64,000 bases of DNA from Helichrysum umbraculigerum (Eukaryota; Streptophyta; Magnoliopsida; Asterales; Asteraceae), in assembly GCA_949592205.1 (NCBI GenBank), contig CATIUR010000006.1, positions 10,433,001-10,497,000 of the forward strand. Reading direction: 5' to 3'. Made by a program: the position numbers and the translations under genes. The first letter of the stretch is position 1. Each line of letters starts with the position of its first letter. This document shows positions 22,293 through 32,263 of the stretch, in pieces. The notes below the pieces were generated by a model that saw nothing but the letters and a program-made list of their open reading frames with translations, made no database searches and was not told the DNA's origin.

Positions 22293-23389
22293 ACTCTTTT
22301 TTTACCGAAATGTTATGTACTCATTTGAACCTTACCCTAGGCTATGATAGCATAAGTGATCAAGAAAAATGTATTGATGTGGTTAGTTGAATAGAGATAA
22401 TTACATATTGAAAGATAATTAGTAATGTACACCAAGATGATGATTGTAAGGGATTGAAGATTCCATTCAAAGATGATCACATCCTTTCATGATATAAATT
22501 CAACATGAAGTCTAAAGCGTTGCCGGTTATCAACATTTTGCAAGAAGAGAGAAGAACACGGACCGAGATTGTGAGCACAGGAAAGAGAGTTTACCTTGAG
22601 GGTTGCGTAATTTTTAGCATTGTTTAATTTTGAGAATATATAGTTGTTTAACATGTATGAGTCAGGATGTGACAGGTATATATATGAATAGAGTCAAATG
22701 GGTCAACTGGGTACTCGTACCTTGAACTTGCGAGTTACTGTCTGACTCAGACTGAGTAGACTGGTCTCATAACTCGATGACATGGGATCAGTATAAGAAT
22801 GGTTGTTGGTTAGTTTTTTACTCAAAAGAGGGCCATTAACACAATAAAGCACTTTGTAAATGTTAAAGTGCAGGACATGGGACAATATATGTGAAATGTA
22901 GAACTGATCAAAGGCTCATTTGCTGCGACGTCTTTTTTCGCCAACAAAGTTTTATGTACGATTAAGTTTAGTGTCACATGAACTGATTCACCATCATGAT
23001 TAGACATTTACGATGTTTTGATGACTCATATTGAGCATAAAATATTATTTGTTTGAAAAACTTTGAGACACATAATTAGAATGCTACTCCATATATTTTA
23101 TTACTAGCTAGTAAAAAGTTCACTTTACTTTTTCTTTGTTTTCAGCATTCTCCATATTATTCTCACAGTGTCTTTATCATTAGAGATACAACAAGAGAAA
23201 GTGAAGTTGGAAAGTATGACTTGTAGTGGGAAGAATATCATTACCCCACCCACATATGTAATTAAGGACTCAAAAGCCAGCAACAATTTGAGGAAAGAAC
23301 AAGTATTTGAACAAATAAAGATTTGGTTTAGTAGAATGAAGCTTTCCTGTCATCTGAGTGCATTAATTCTTTGTCTCCTCTACTTGCAC
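22293..23389. other. Upstream region of the PIN5-like gene
   Basis: AT-rich DNA without a supported gene or repeat. The short ORF at 23168-23461 overlaps the promoter and 5' UTR of the carrier gene and has no recognisable domain. Confidence 0.5.
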
Positions 23390-23398
23390 TATATATAT
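23390..23398 (+). promoter_or_regulatory. Likely TATA box of the PIN5-like gene
   Basis: CACTATATATATGAAC lies about 90 bp before the ATG at 23484, followed by an A-rich leader. Position and sequence fit a TATA box; no transcript evidence is available here. Confidence 0.5.
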
Positions 23399-23483
23399 GA
23401 ACAAAATTTCTCAATCAGAAGAAAAATAACTCAAAGACAAAAACAATATATAAAATTGTAAGAGAAAAGCAAACAGTGCGAAA

Positions 23484-24386
23484 ATGATAGGGTGGGATGA
23501 CATTTACAAGGTAGTAGCATCAATGTTTCCGCTTTATGTTGCTCTAATATTAGGCTATGGATCGGTGAAGTGGTGGCGCATGTTCCACCTTGATCATTGT
23601 AATGCAATAAACCAGCTCAACTGTTACTTTATCATGCCTTTCTTCGTGTTTGACTTCATAACCCGCATTAATCCTTATAAAATGAACTTCCGTTTACTAG
23701 CGGCTGATGCCATCTCGAAAGGCATCATCCTCCTAGCAATATTATTATGGGCCAAGTTTACTACTAAAGGAAACTACCATTGGTCAATAACAAGTTTCTC
23801 TTTGTCTAGCTTGAATAATACACTCGTTGTAGGGGTTCCCCTAATTGGAGCGATGTATGGGCCTTTAGGGGAGAACCTTATTATCCAAATCTCGATTCTG
23901 CAATCTACTGTGTGGATTATAATCCTACTGATTATGTATGCATTTCAGAGTGTAAACAAATCACTGGATTTGGTAGTCGCAGAAAATCAATCAGCAGCAG
24001 ACCTAGAAGCCAATCATAAGGAGGATAAAATGACTTCTGTATTATATTTATTGAAGCTTGTTGGGTTAAAGATTACTAAGAATCCTAACTCCTATGCATG
24101 CATCATTGGGCTTGCATGGGCACTTATATTGAATAGGCAAGTGCATGAATTTCCATCTTATATACATTTTATTCAGTAAACCCAAAATCTTGTTCTCTAT
24201 CTCGTGTACCCTAATTATCTTTCAATCATTATTCATCTCAGGTGGGACTTAAAGATGCCGAGTATCATACAAGGATCGATATTGATCATGTCCAGAGCTG
24301 GTTCAGGTGTTGCCATGTTTTGCATTGGTAAGATTTTTTCTTCATGAACTTACACTTGTCCGGCAACTTTATTACATTTAGAAAGA

Positions 24387-24467
<81 letters not shown>

Positions 24468-27400
24468 ATTGATCGGATTTTGAAAGATGATAAATATGTA
24501 TGAAAAGGTGTGAGAAGTACTCCCTGATTCATTAAATTGTAGATTTGATTCATAATTTTACATTTTGAACACACAGATTCAGGAACTTGTGAAGCAGAGT
24601 TCACTTATAATTTTGATATACAATTTTTTTGTATATATACAAGATCATCATCAAATAAACATTGATTTTAAAAGGGTTAATAATGGTTATATCACCAAAC
24701 TTTCAATTTTATTTTGTTTCAACCCTTCAACTCTATTTATCATGTTTTAACCATTTAACTTTAAATGACATGTTAAAATAACCATTTTGACCTGTAACAG
24801 GTTAATCATTTTAAATTTTTAAAAAACCAAGTTAATTTCTATTATTTCTCGTAAGTACTGGTTTTACCCTCAAACTCTTGTATAGAATTTAAACCAGTTG
24901 AATCTAAATAATTACTATATATATTACATACTAAATAAAAAAATTATTATATCACATCTAATAAATATATTTATCTAAGAAATTTTATATAAACTAATAC
25001 ATACTCACTATAAATAAATTTTTATAAACCATAATTGTTAAATATGACGATATTATACAAATGCACTTTTCTATAAAGAAAACGTTATAAAATTATTTGT
25101 CATGACATTGTACTTGATATATAAGCATTATATTATATATACTTAAATATTTAAAATGATATATGATGTAACATAATATATACAACATTATTTATTATGA
25201 TAAAAGTAATTGTATGATTAAAAATATGAAAAATACTATTATTATGTAAAAGTATGACCCTTTGTTAAAATAGTAAAACATTTAATACGTACATACCATT
25301 AATTTAATGATATGTTTGTATTAAATTACTTTAGGTTTATGTTTTAAATAATAAAAAAAAATTAGTAAACACTAAGTTAAAGGGTTAAATCATTAAAGAA
25401 AAAGTTGAAGGGTTAAACCGAAAAAAACTTGAAAGTTTGATAATTAAACCATTTTTAAACTTATATTCAATTTATTAATAAAATCTGATCAACTGGTTAC
25501 CGGTTACCAAAAAAGTTATTTTAAATGGTCAAACAAACTAAAAGGATTAAATTTTGTTCAACCTATAAGTTAAGGTGTTAAAATGAAAAAAAGTTGAAAG
25601 TTTGGTGATTAAACCATTATTAACCCTTTTTAAAACAGTATTTGGGAATTAAACACCTCACCCGAAAAACCTTTATTGATCATTTGATCGACTTCCTTTA
25701 GGATTTAAATGAACATGTAACTGTCTTATACCGTTTCCTTAGGATTCTTGTAGGTTGTTAAAATGAGAAATCAGAACCCCACCTAGATACTTACTTTCAT
25801 ATATATATTCAAAATTGAACTTGTATCAAATCAACTTTTACACTGATGTAGGACTGTTCATGGCATTACAACCAAAAATAATCGATTGTGGAGCAAAGCT
25901 AACTGCATTCGCAATGCTATTGAGATTTGTCGTTGCACCAACAACGATGGCTGTTGGTTCTCTGATTATGGGTTTGCGAGGTGATATCCTTTGTATTGCC
26001 ATCATTCAGGTAATTATCTATTATCTAGCTAGTGGAGTATAATATAATCATACAATTTTGATTATATTAAATATGATTGAGTTCAGGTTAATCACATGCT
26101 TACCTACCAAATTTCAGTATATCTAATTAAGTCCTAATATTAATCAAATCACATAATTTTTCACATCTAACAGTCACATATTTAAGGCCCTACAGGTGTA
26201 GGTCCGCCAAACATTTTTGTAATTGAAAATTGATAATTAATGTGGTAGAGACCTAACAACTTCCAGTAAAAATGAAGAACAATATATCGGTTAGAGTTTT
26301 TGTGTTTTGGTGAAGGGAATAGTGTGTTTAACCACACCGCATGCCGACCTTTATGATAGGTTTCATATTTGTTCCCACAATAGAAATAAGAGGAACAACT
26401 TTATAATACGGTCCAAAGAGAGCTACCTATGAAACCGTCATGCTCACGTTGAGGAAGCACACGTGTGCCACCATAGGCACACACACGTTGTGCGGAAGTT
26501 CTGGTGGTGCTTGTGGTTAATTTGGATGATGTGCATTCTACCGGTCATTTTCTACTTCTTTGCATCTTTTTTTTCCTTGTGTCTAATAATACAAAAATGT
26601 GGATTATAGTTGGTAAGTTGTAGGAAGTTAAGATACTGTTTTTAAATATAGTAGCGGTTGGTAAGTTTATAGTGATGTGGTGTTGATGTTGCACCCACAA
26701 CTCCAGTTGGGGGTGTCACCATCATGTCGACTCTAACAAATTGCATTAGGGCTACCGTAATGCGGTCTTTGGGTTAGTTCAATGCCACCGTACCTATCCA
26801 TATAGACAACCTATTGTCAATATTACAATAGATCATTTAGTTAATTATTGGAAAAACACAAAGTTCTTTATGTTTTGTCCCTCTTTAGACAACGTAATTT
26901 TTATGTCTTATTTTCCCATTGTACTTACAACTTATGTCCATTATTAACTATATTATGTAACATGGTTATATAAGCTAAGTGGAAGTTTCCATTTACGAAG
27001 CAATAGATTCGGTTTTCTGGTTAGATAATTGTCAAAAAGAGACAAGATCTAAAAGTACAATGAGAAATGAAATATAAAAAGTACGTTCTTTGAAAGGAGA
27101 CGAAACTGAAAATTCGTTATATTTTTAGACAATTAGCTCATTACAATACGGTACCTAGTTTCTAAGAGTTAAACCATAAAATCTGAATATACATTTAAAA
27201 GTAATTATCATTTATCAAGCTACTCATCTCTCTAATAATGGCCAAATTAAGGACCGTTGATTTGTTGAGTCAGGAGCCTGTCACATCTATATAGGAGCCA
27301 ATCACAATTACTCCATCCGTCCAAGTTAAAGTGTCCACTTTGACCGGGACGGATGGATGGAGTAATATTTTTATATATTGAGTTGTAAGGGAGAATTTAC

Positions 27401-28805
27401 ATTTAAAAGTAGTGGGAGGTTTTTGGTAAACTATTGAATTCGAGCAAAATAGCAAACCAATCATGGAGTTATTTATGTATATAGTTTCCTTTTTAGCATT
27501 GTTATCAAGCTATAGTGGTTTAAGATGTCAATTCTAAAGTTGACTTGTTGGTAAGCTGATTAAGTGGTCGAAAGCAATGTATTCTAACCCGGTTTGACCC
27601 GATCGGTCAAATCGATCGTACCACAACCCGCTTACTTGAATGGACTGATTAACCCTGGGATTATTAAATCAGTTGAACTTACGGCCGAAACGGACCCGGA
27701 GCACCTACCAACTTGAAGCCGGTTATATAAACTTTGGTCGAAAGTTCCTTATTTTATGGCGAATTGAAATGCTATTCCCTTAAACTGAAATCAATGAAAA
27801 GTAAAGTATTTTACCTTAACCAGATTTTGGTGTAAAGTGATTAACTTTCCTTCTAATATGCTTTTTCCGTAAATATGTTATTCATCTCATATTTTCATCG
27901 GGATTACACTAATCTTGTTCGATGTTTGATTAACATATGCAAGAAAAGGTATAGTTAGTATAATCGAGAGAATATATACAATGGGAAAGGTTATTGTAAG
28001 ATCACTTATTGTCGTAGGAACGACTTTTTTCACTTTTAAATTCAATGTATGTACATGTTTTGCAAAAAAAAGTTATGCTAAAATTATTAAAATTTTATCC
28101 TCTTTAATATTAGATTAATTAAAAAAATAAAAGAAGATATATGATACACAAATTAAAGTTGTGTATCACAGCTTTTTATGTGTGATACTGTGATACACAA
28201 AAAAGATTTTATGATGTGTATCACATTTTTTTAAAAAAAAAAAATTCTCATAGTAAAGAACACACTATATATTTTTCATCAAAAACATAATTTAATCTTA
28301 AAGTTTAAAGTAAAAATGTCCGTTTCCACCTTTCCTACCATAATAAGTGTTCTTATTTGAACCTTACCCCATATACGAGTATACAAGTGGGAAACTTAAT
28401 CAGTGATCATTTAATTTTACATTTATTATTATTTTTATCATACTTCATCATGTTTATCAACATAGTTAATCGTACATATGTATGTTTTTTTCTTCAACAG
28501 GCTGCCCTTCCCCAAGCTATTACATCTTTCGTATTCGCGAAGGAATATGACCTCCACGCAAATGTTCTTAGCACGGCGTAAGTTAATTGGTTTTATTGTC
28601 TTTATCAAATATTTGATAAGTTCAATTGGGGGATTTAAGCAGAATAAAACCATGATATCCTAATTTAGACCTTTTAAATTATTGTACGACGATTTGATCC
28701 TCATGATTTTGCAATTTTTATTTCAGGATCATCTTCGGCACCCTAATATCCATTCCGGTGTTGATTTCATACTATGTTGTGCTAAATGTTGCGTTGAATA
28801 CATAA
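23484..28805 (+). CDS. PIN5: PIN5-type auxin efflux carrier family protein, five exons, 350 aa
   Basis: Exons are 23484-24136, 24242-24327, 25852-26009, 28501-28577 and 28727-28805. Phases join cleanly to 1053 nt including TAA. The protein opens MIGWDDIYKVVASMFPLYVA and carries the PIN signature FSLSSLNNTLVVGVPL near residue 110. A very short central loop spans about residues 153-187, and NPNSY is at 200-204. C-terminal helices include GLFMALQPK, RGDILCIAIIQ, AALPQAITSFVFAKEY and LSTAIIFG. The short loop marks the PIN5/PIN8 class, which in Arabidopsis acts at the ER in intracellular auxin homeostasis (family knowledge); exon-joined sequence looks closest to PIN5. Intron 1 (24137-24241) is GC-AG: AG|GCAAGT. 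Introns 2 and 3 are 1.5 and 2.5 kb and hold repeats. No stop or frameshift was seen, so it is probably functional. Confidence 0.93.
24137..24241 (+). other. Intron 1 of the PIN5-like gene, GC-AG type
   Basis: The only donor that keeps frame and restores the family's Asn-Arg-Trp junction is AG|GCAAGT. The nearby GT at 24141 would shift the frame into exon 2. Acceptor CAG ends at 24241. Confidence 0.8.
24389..24465. repeat. (AT)n microsatellite, about 77 bp, in intron 2
   Basis: An uninterrupted AT dinucleotide run. The Ile/Tyr-rich ORF across it on the minus strand is an artefact. Confidence 0.97.
24674..25626. mobile_element. Long-TIR non-autonomous DNA transposon in intron 2, 953 bp
   Basis: Both ends carry GGGTTAATAATGGTT continuing for about 60 bp (ACCAAACTTTCAA...) as inverted repeats. 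They are flanked by TTTTAAAA (left 24666-24673; right 25628-25635, after one extra T). An 8-9 bp duplication with long TIRs suggests Mutator-like (9 bp) or hAT (8 bp) origin. A second inward copy of the right TIR lies at about 25395-25458. The interior is AT-rich without coding potential. Confidence 0.75.
27311..27362. mobile_element. Minimal Stowaway MITE in intron 3, 52 bp
   Basis: CTCCATCCGTCC at one end and GGACGGATGGATGGAG at the other, with a TA duplication on each side (27309-27310, 27363-27364). The interior is only about 24 bp. Ends match the Tc1/mariner-Stowaway consensus. Confidence 0.8.
28140..28235. repeat. Cluster of GTGTATCACA / TGTGATACAC inverted motifs in intron 3
   Basis: Five copies of (T)GTGTATCA(CA) or its complement lie within about 100 bp and can form alternative hairpins. 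Origin unknown; perhaps a degraded MITE. Confidence 0.6.
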
Positions 28806-28959
28806 CATGATTCAATTATTGATTAAATTAGATTAGGTATGTTTGGATTTAAATTTGTAAACGACTAAATTATCTTAATACTCATAAAAATATGTCCTTA
28901 TCGATCTTACAGTAACGTTTTCAAACTTTCTATTCAAATGGTTTGTTAAGGAAATATTC

Positions 28960-29192
28960 TATCTTTTGATATAAACACTTATACCTATACCTATGACCTC
29001 CGTACCATATTTCAATGGTACACATCCGCCCCACTTATAAGGAGCATCAACTTAACGCTAGGCAAATCACTTGTCCACAAATCACCCACATGTGTAGAGA
29101 CACGGATTCGAACCCCTGACATACGATCACACATGTGGAGCCTGAGCGTTTACGGTGGTGGTACCAATTGTGCTATGCTCAATTGGTTACCT
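28960..29192 (-). mobile_element. tRNA-derived SINE
   Basis: On the minus strand a pol III A-box-like TAGCACAATTGG (29175-29164) and a perfect B box GGTTCGAATCC (29114-29104) sit in a tRNA-like head starting near 29192. A roughly 120-bp tRNA-unrelated body ends in AT-rich DNA near 28960. It lies 155 bp past the PIN5-like stop codon. Box spacing (about 50 bp) is longer than in a functional tRNA, and no cloverleaf is formed, so it is not a tRNA gene. Confidence 0.72.
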
Positions 29193-29444
29193 AACGATTA
29201 ATATGAAATTAAAAAGCGAAGCGATTTGGTTTAAATGACCGATTTGATCTTCTAACCGCTAATCGAATCATATATGACAGTATGGAAAAAGTCAAACCTC
29301 TAGACTGATTTTTAGAATTTGAACCCATTCAAACCAACCAAATCACCTCCATTTGATCGGTTTAATCGTTGTCAACCATGAACATCTCTAGTGAAAGGCG
29401 GTGGTGGTTGTGGATCTAGCTGTGTTTTTTGGATGGAATAAAGT

Positions 29445-29810
29445 TGATGCGGAAATAATAATAATAATAATAAAGTTTTATGTTAATTAGTACCATTATT
29501 ATGTTTAATGTTTTATTAATTGTTTGTAACTCTTCATTAGTCCTAGACTTTTGATTAGCCTTAGACCTTTCATATTTCGTGAGACTTTTCACTTCTTTAT
29601 CTTGCAACCTATTTAAAGGCTTCCAAATGTAATAGAAAAAAAAGATGATAAGTTTATGTTTATGAAAATCCAATTTTCTCTCAAATTGTTGAGTTGAATT
29701 TGTTGCCTAACCGCGGTATTCTTTGTGAATCAACGCTTGTTGGAAGAATTATTCTTGGGTATTCTTAGAATCAACAAGATTAATTTGTTATCTTATTTCA
29801 CGCTACATCA
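29445..29810 (+). repeat. 5' LTR of the miniature element
   Basis: 366 bp, with a polymorphic (ATA)n run near the start and CTATTTAAAGG as a possible TATA box at about 29609. The partner is 30387-30749. Confidence 0.93.
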
Positions 29811-29812
29811 GT

Positions 29813-29825
29813 TGGTATCAGAGCC
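29813..29825 (+). other. Primer-binding site, tRNA-iMet type
   Basis: TGGTATCAGAGCC two bases after the 5' LTR of the miniature element. Confidence 0.9.
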
Positions 29826-29841
29826 GAAGTTCCTGTTCGAA

Positions 29842-30375
29842 ATGGTAATCTATGATGTCTATGATGAGCTAGAGAAACCCGATGAACGTGAGATTTTGTT
29901 TATAAACAAAATTCTCGATGGCAACTTTGAGTTTTCTAGTTATGAAGATATGGAAGACGTATTCCATTCGAGTTGTAACAACAAAAATGACAATTATGAT
30001 GCCATTATTGACGAAGACGTAAATTATGAAGCTACAATGGCCACAAAGCTTTCAATTGCCAAGAAGATTTTTGATTTGGAGAAGGATTTAGCCCCACCAG
30101 ATTATTTTGATAAAAATGGAAAGAATTGGGGTATTCCCACTTACAATTGGGAGGAAATGTCTAAAGACAACTATGCATGGTGGGGTGCTCGTTTATCACA
30201 GATTGCAAATTATTTCACGGCCTATAGGATTGATCACATATTGGGTTTCTTTAGAATCTGGGAACCCCCAAATCATGCAACGGCAGGGTTAGTTTCTAAA
30301 TTGTTGATGCTACTAATCTATCTCCAAATGTTGAAGAAAAACTTCAGCCAAGACTCGAGGACGGGTCGCTATTAA
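29842..30375 (+). CDS. Chimeric ORF containing captured DPE2 (4-alpha-glucanotransferase) segments
   Basis: 177 aa from the ATG at 29842 just after the primer site; the frame is also open upstream into the LTR to 29725. Residues 1 to about 58 are acidic and unrecognised. Residues 59-82 (30016-30087) match DPE2 around YEATMATKLSIAKKIFD. Residues 84-153 (30091-30300) match the GH77 catalytic part: PPDYFDKNGKNWG, PTYNWEEMSKDNYAWW, FTAYRIDHILGFFRIWE. RIDH carries the family's catalytic nucleophile. About 100 residues normally lying between the two parts are absent, and no introns are present. The last 24 residues are element-derived. It cannot be an active enzyme; use as an RNA or decoy is conjecture. 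Confidence 0.88.
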   Translation: MVIYDVYDELEKPDEREILFINKILDGNFEFSSYEDMEDVFHSSCNNKNDNYDAIIDEDVNYEATMATKLSIAKKIFDLEKDLAPPDYFDKNGKNWGIPTYNWEEMSKDNYAWWGARLSQIANYFTAYRIDHILGFFRIWEPPNHATAGLVSKLLMLLIYLQMLKKNFSQDSRTGRY

Positions 30376-30386
30376 CCCGGGGAGAA

Positions 30387-30749
30387 TGATGCGGAAATAA
30401 TAATAATAATAAAGTTTTATGTTAATTAGTACCATTATTATGTTTAATGTTTTATTAATTGTTTGTAACTCTTCATTAGTCCTAGACTTTTGATTAGCCT
30501 TAGACCTTTCATATTTCGTGAGACTTTTCACTTCTTTATCTTGCAACCTATTTAAAGGCTTCCAAATGTAATAGAAAAAAAAGATGATAAGTTTATGTTT
30601 ATGAAAATCCAATTTTCTCTCAAATTGTTGAGTTGAATTTGTTGCCTAACCGCGGTATTCTTTGTGAATCAACGCTTGTTGGAAGAATTATTCTTGGGTA
30701 TTCTTAAAATCAACAAGATTAATTTGTTATCTTATTTCACGCTACATCA
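30387..30749 (+). repeat. 3' LTR of the miniature element
   Basis: 363 bp; nearly identical to 29445-29810. Confidence 0.93.
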
Positions 30750-30754
30750 AAAGT

Positions 30755-31105
30755 GTAGCATGGATTCATGAAATTTGGGTTTTGATTAAAAGGTGGTATA
30801 CAAAGTGTTTTAAGAATAAATGCGGGTTTTTGTGTCATTTTGTGATGACTTAACGACACATACCGGAAGAATTGAATGAAAACAAGATGAAACAATACAA
30901 TTGGCAAAAGTGAAGGATCACAATGATTAAAAATCTAAAAAAAAAAAATAACATAATCATAAGGAATCATTCATTCATTCCTTATAATAGTAACCTTAGA
31001 ATTGATCTTTTTCATTTTTAATCTCAACAAATTTACTTTGTTGCAAAATAAATAATATTCTAGTAATAAAATTTTATTCTCTTAAATATGATATTGATCT
31101 CTTTA

Positions 31106-31160
<55 letters not shown>

Positions 31161-31588
31161 GATGATATACAACTTAAATTCTTAACACAAACTAAAATAA
31201 TTTAACGATTAGTTGTGTATCAAGTATTTTTTGTAAATATTATATCAAAGAGCATAAAAATTTGGGTGATGATAAATCCAACAGTCAATTTGATAGATCC
31301 AACACTTGTTAAGTACAAACTATTAATGTATACTGGTGGTGGATTTATCAAATTGGATAGTGGATTTACCAAATTGGATGGTGAATATATCATTTGCCTA
31401 AAAATTTAATCATCTATTTATTAATAAAATAAAATAAAAAAACTACTTAATTAACCGGCTGTCGCCAACTCATTACCTTAATTCCTTAATTTCCCGCCCC
31501 TCTTCTACATGACACGTGTCCTATACTCCAATCCAAAAAGCGTTCATCTGCTAATCTGCTAATATGAATATACAAAAATAAAGCCTAA
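30755..31588. other. AT-rich intergenic DNA
   Basis: No gene supported. It contains an (TA)n tract at 31107-31157 and short degenerate direct repeats near 31345-31385 (GGATTTATCAAATTGGAT-like, twice). Confidence 0.5.
31107..31157. repeat. (TA)n microsatellite, about 51 bp
   Basis: Uninterrupted TA dinucleotides. Confidence 0.97.
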
Positions 31589-32263
31589 GAGCACTAGGAG
31601 TGGTGACACTGTTTTTACAATATTTAGGGAAAACACTGTCCAGAACACTGTGCTGAAAAAGTGGAGGAGTGGGAGACACTATTCTGGATAGTGTTCAGAG
31701 TTATTGTTTTTTATTTTTTTTATTTTTTTAAATACAAATAATTGAATAAATAACAAAATAAGTTATATAAAACATAAAACAATTCATTAAAAATAAATAA
31801 AAATATTACAAGTCCTAAAAAAAATACATAATTTAAAGACAATAATTTAAAATACTTCAAATTTAAAGATGCTCAACAATGGTAAACACAAACAAACTAC
31901 GCTTGAGGATGATTCGTTTCATACTTCCTCCAAAGATGCCCGACAAGGTCGGATCGAAGTCCCTCGTGCATATCTTTATCACGTAACTCTTTGGTTTTGC
32001 TCCTGTAAGTGTCGCACCTCTCGATCCAACTATTTTGCATATTAACAACCGCTACATAAAACTCTTCACTCTCGGCAATATATAAAACCCGTTGTCTTTG
32101 ATAATCATGTTATGCAATATGATGCAAGTATACATGATTCGTTTTATAGCGTTTACGCTATAAGCTCTTGCTGGTTGTTATAGTGTATGCCAACGGTCTT
32201 GTAGGACACCGAATGTCCGCTCTACATCTTTTTTGGAACTCGCTTGTTTCTTAGTAAAGTAAT
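31589..32263 (-). pseudogene. PIF/Harbinger transposase (HARBI1-like), C-terminal remnant with terminal repeat
   Basis: Minus-strand reading from about 32255 gives FTKKQASSKKDVERTFGVLQ, then an in-frame TAA. It continues with QPARAYSVNAIKRIMYTCII and LHNMIIKDNG, the classic end of the DDE_4 nuclease. A further stop follows (TAG near 32056), then RSKTKELRDKDMHEGLRSDL...HLWRKYE to TAG at about 31912. The outer end is a TIR-like GAGCACTAGGAGTGG at 31589, preceded by TAA (31586-31588), the 3-bp duplication expected of this superfamily. The other part was displaced by the copia insertion at 32264 and lies off-window. Inactive. Confidence 0.82.

Larger units (their letters stand above)
29445..30749 (+). 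mobile_element. Miniature (TRIM/SMART-like) LTR retrotransposon carrying host DPE2 sequence
   Basis: This is a 1305-bp element with 366- and 363-bp LTRs (TGATGC...CTACATCA) and a perfect AAAGT target duplication (29440-29444 and 30750-30754). It has an iMet primer site at 29813-29825 and a purine tract (GGGGAGAA) before the right LTR. The LTRs differ by one trinucleotide in an ATA run and about one substitution, so insertion is very recent. There is no gag-pol, so it depends on helpers. The internal region encodes one open chimeric frame with two segments of a plant 4-alpha-glucanotransferase. Confidence 0.93.

Noticed and set aside
23168..23461. 97-codon ORF upstream of the PIN5-like gene
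   Set aside because: Overlaps the likely promoter and 5' UTR; no recognisable domain.
24141..24142. GT donor alternative for intron 1 of the PIN5-like gene
   Set aside because: Using it shifts the frame into exon 2 and loses the conserved junction; the GC donor at 24137 fits both.
24350..24604. Ile/Tyr-rich minus-strand ORF
   Set aside because: A translation of the (AT)n microsatellite in intron 2.
29100..29192. tRNA gene on the minus strand
   Set aside because: The B box is perfect but the A-to-B spacing is too long and no acceptor stem or cloverleaf forms; a SINE head fits better.
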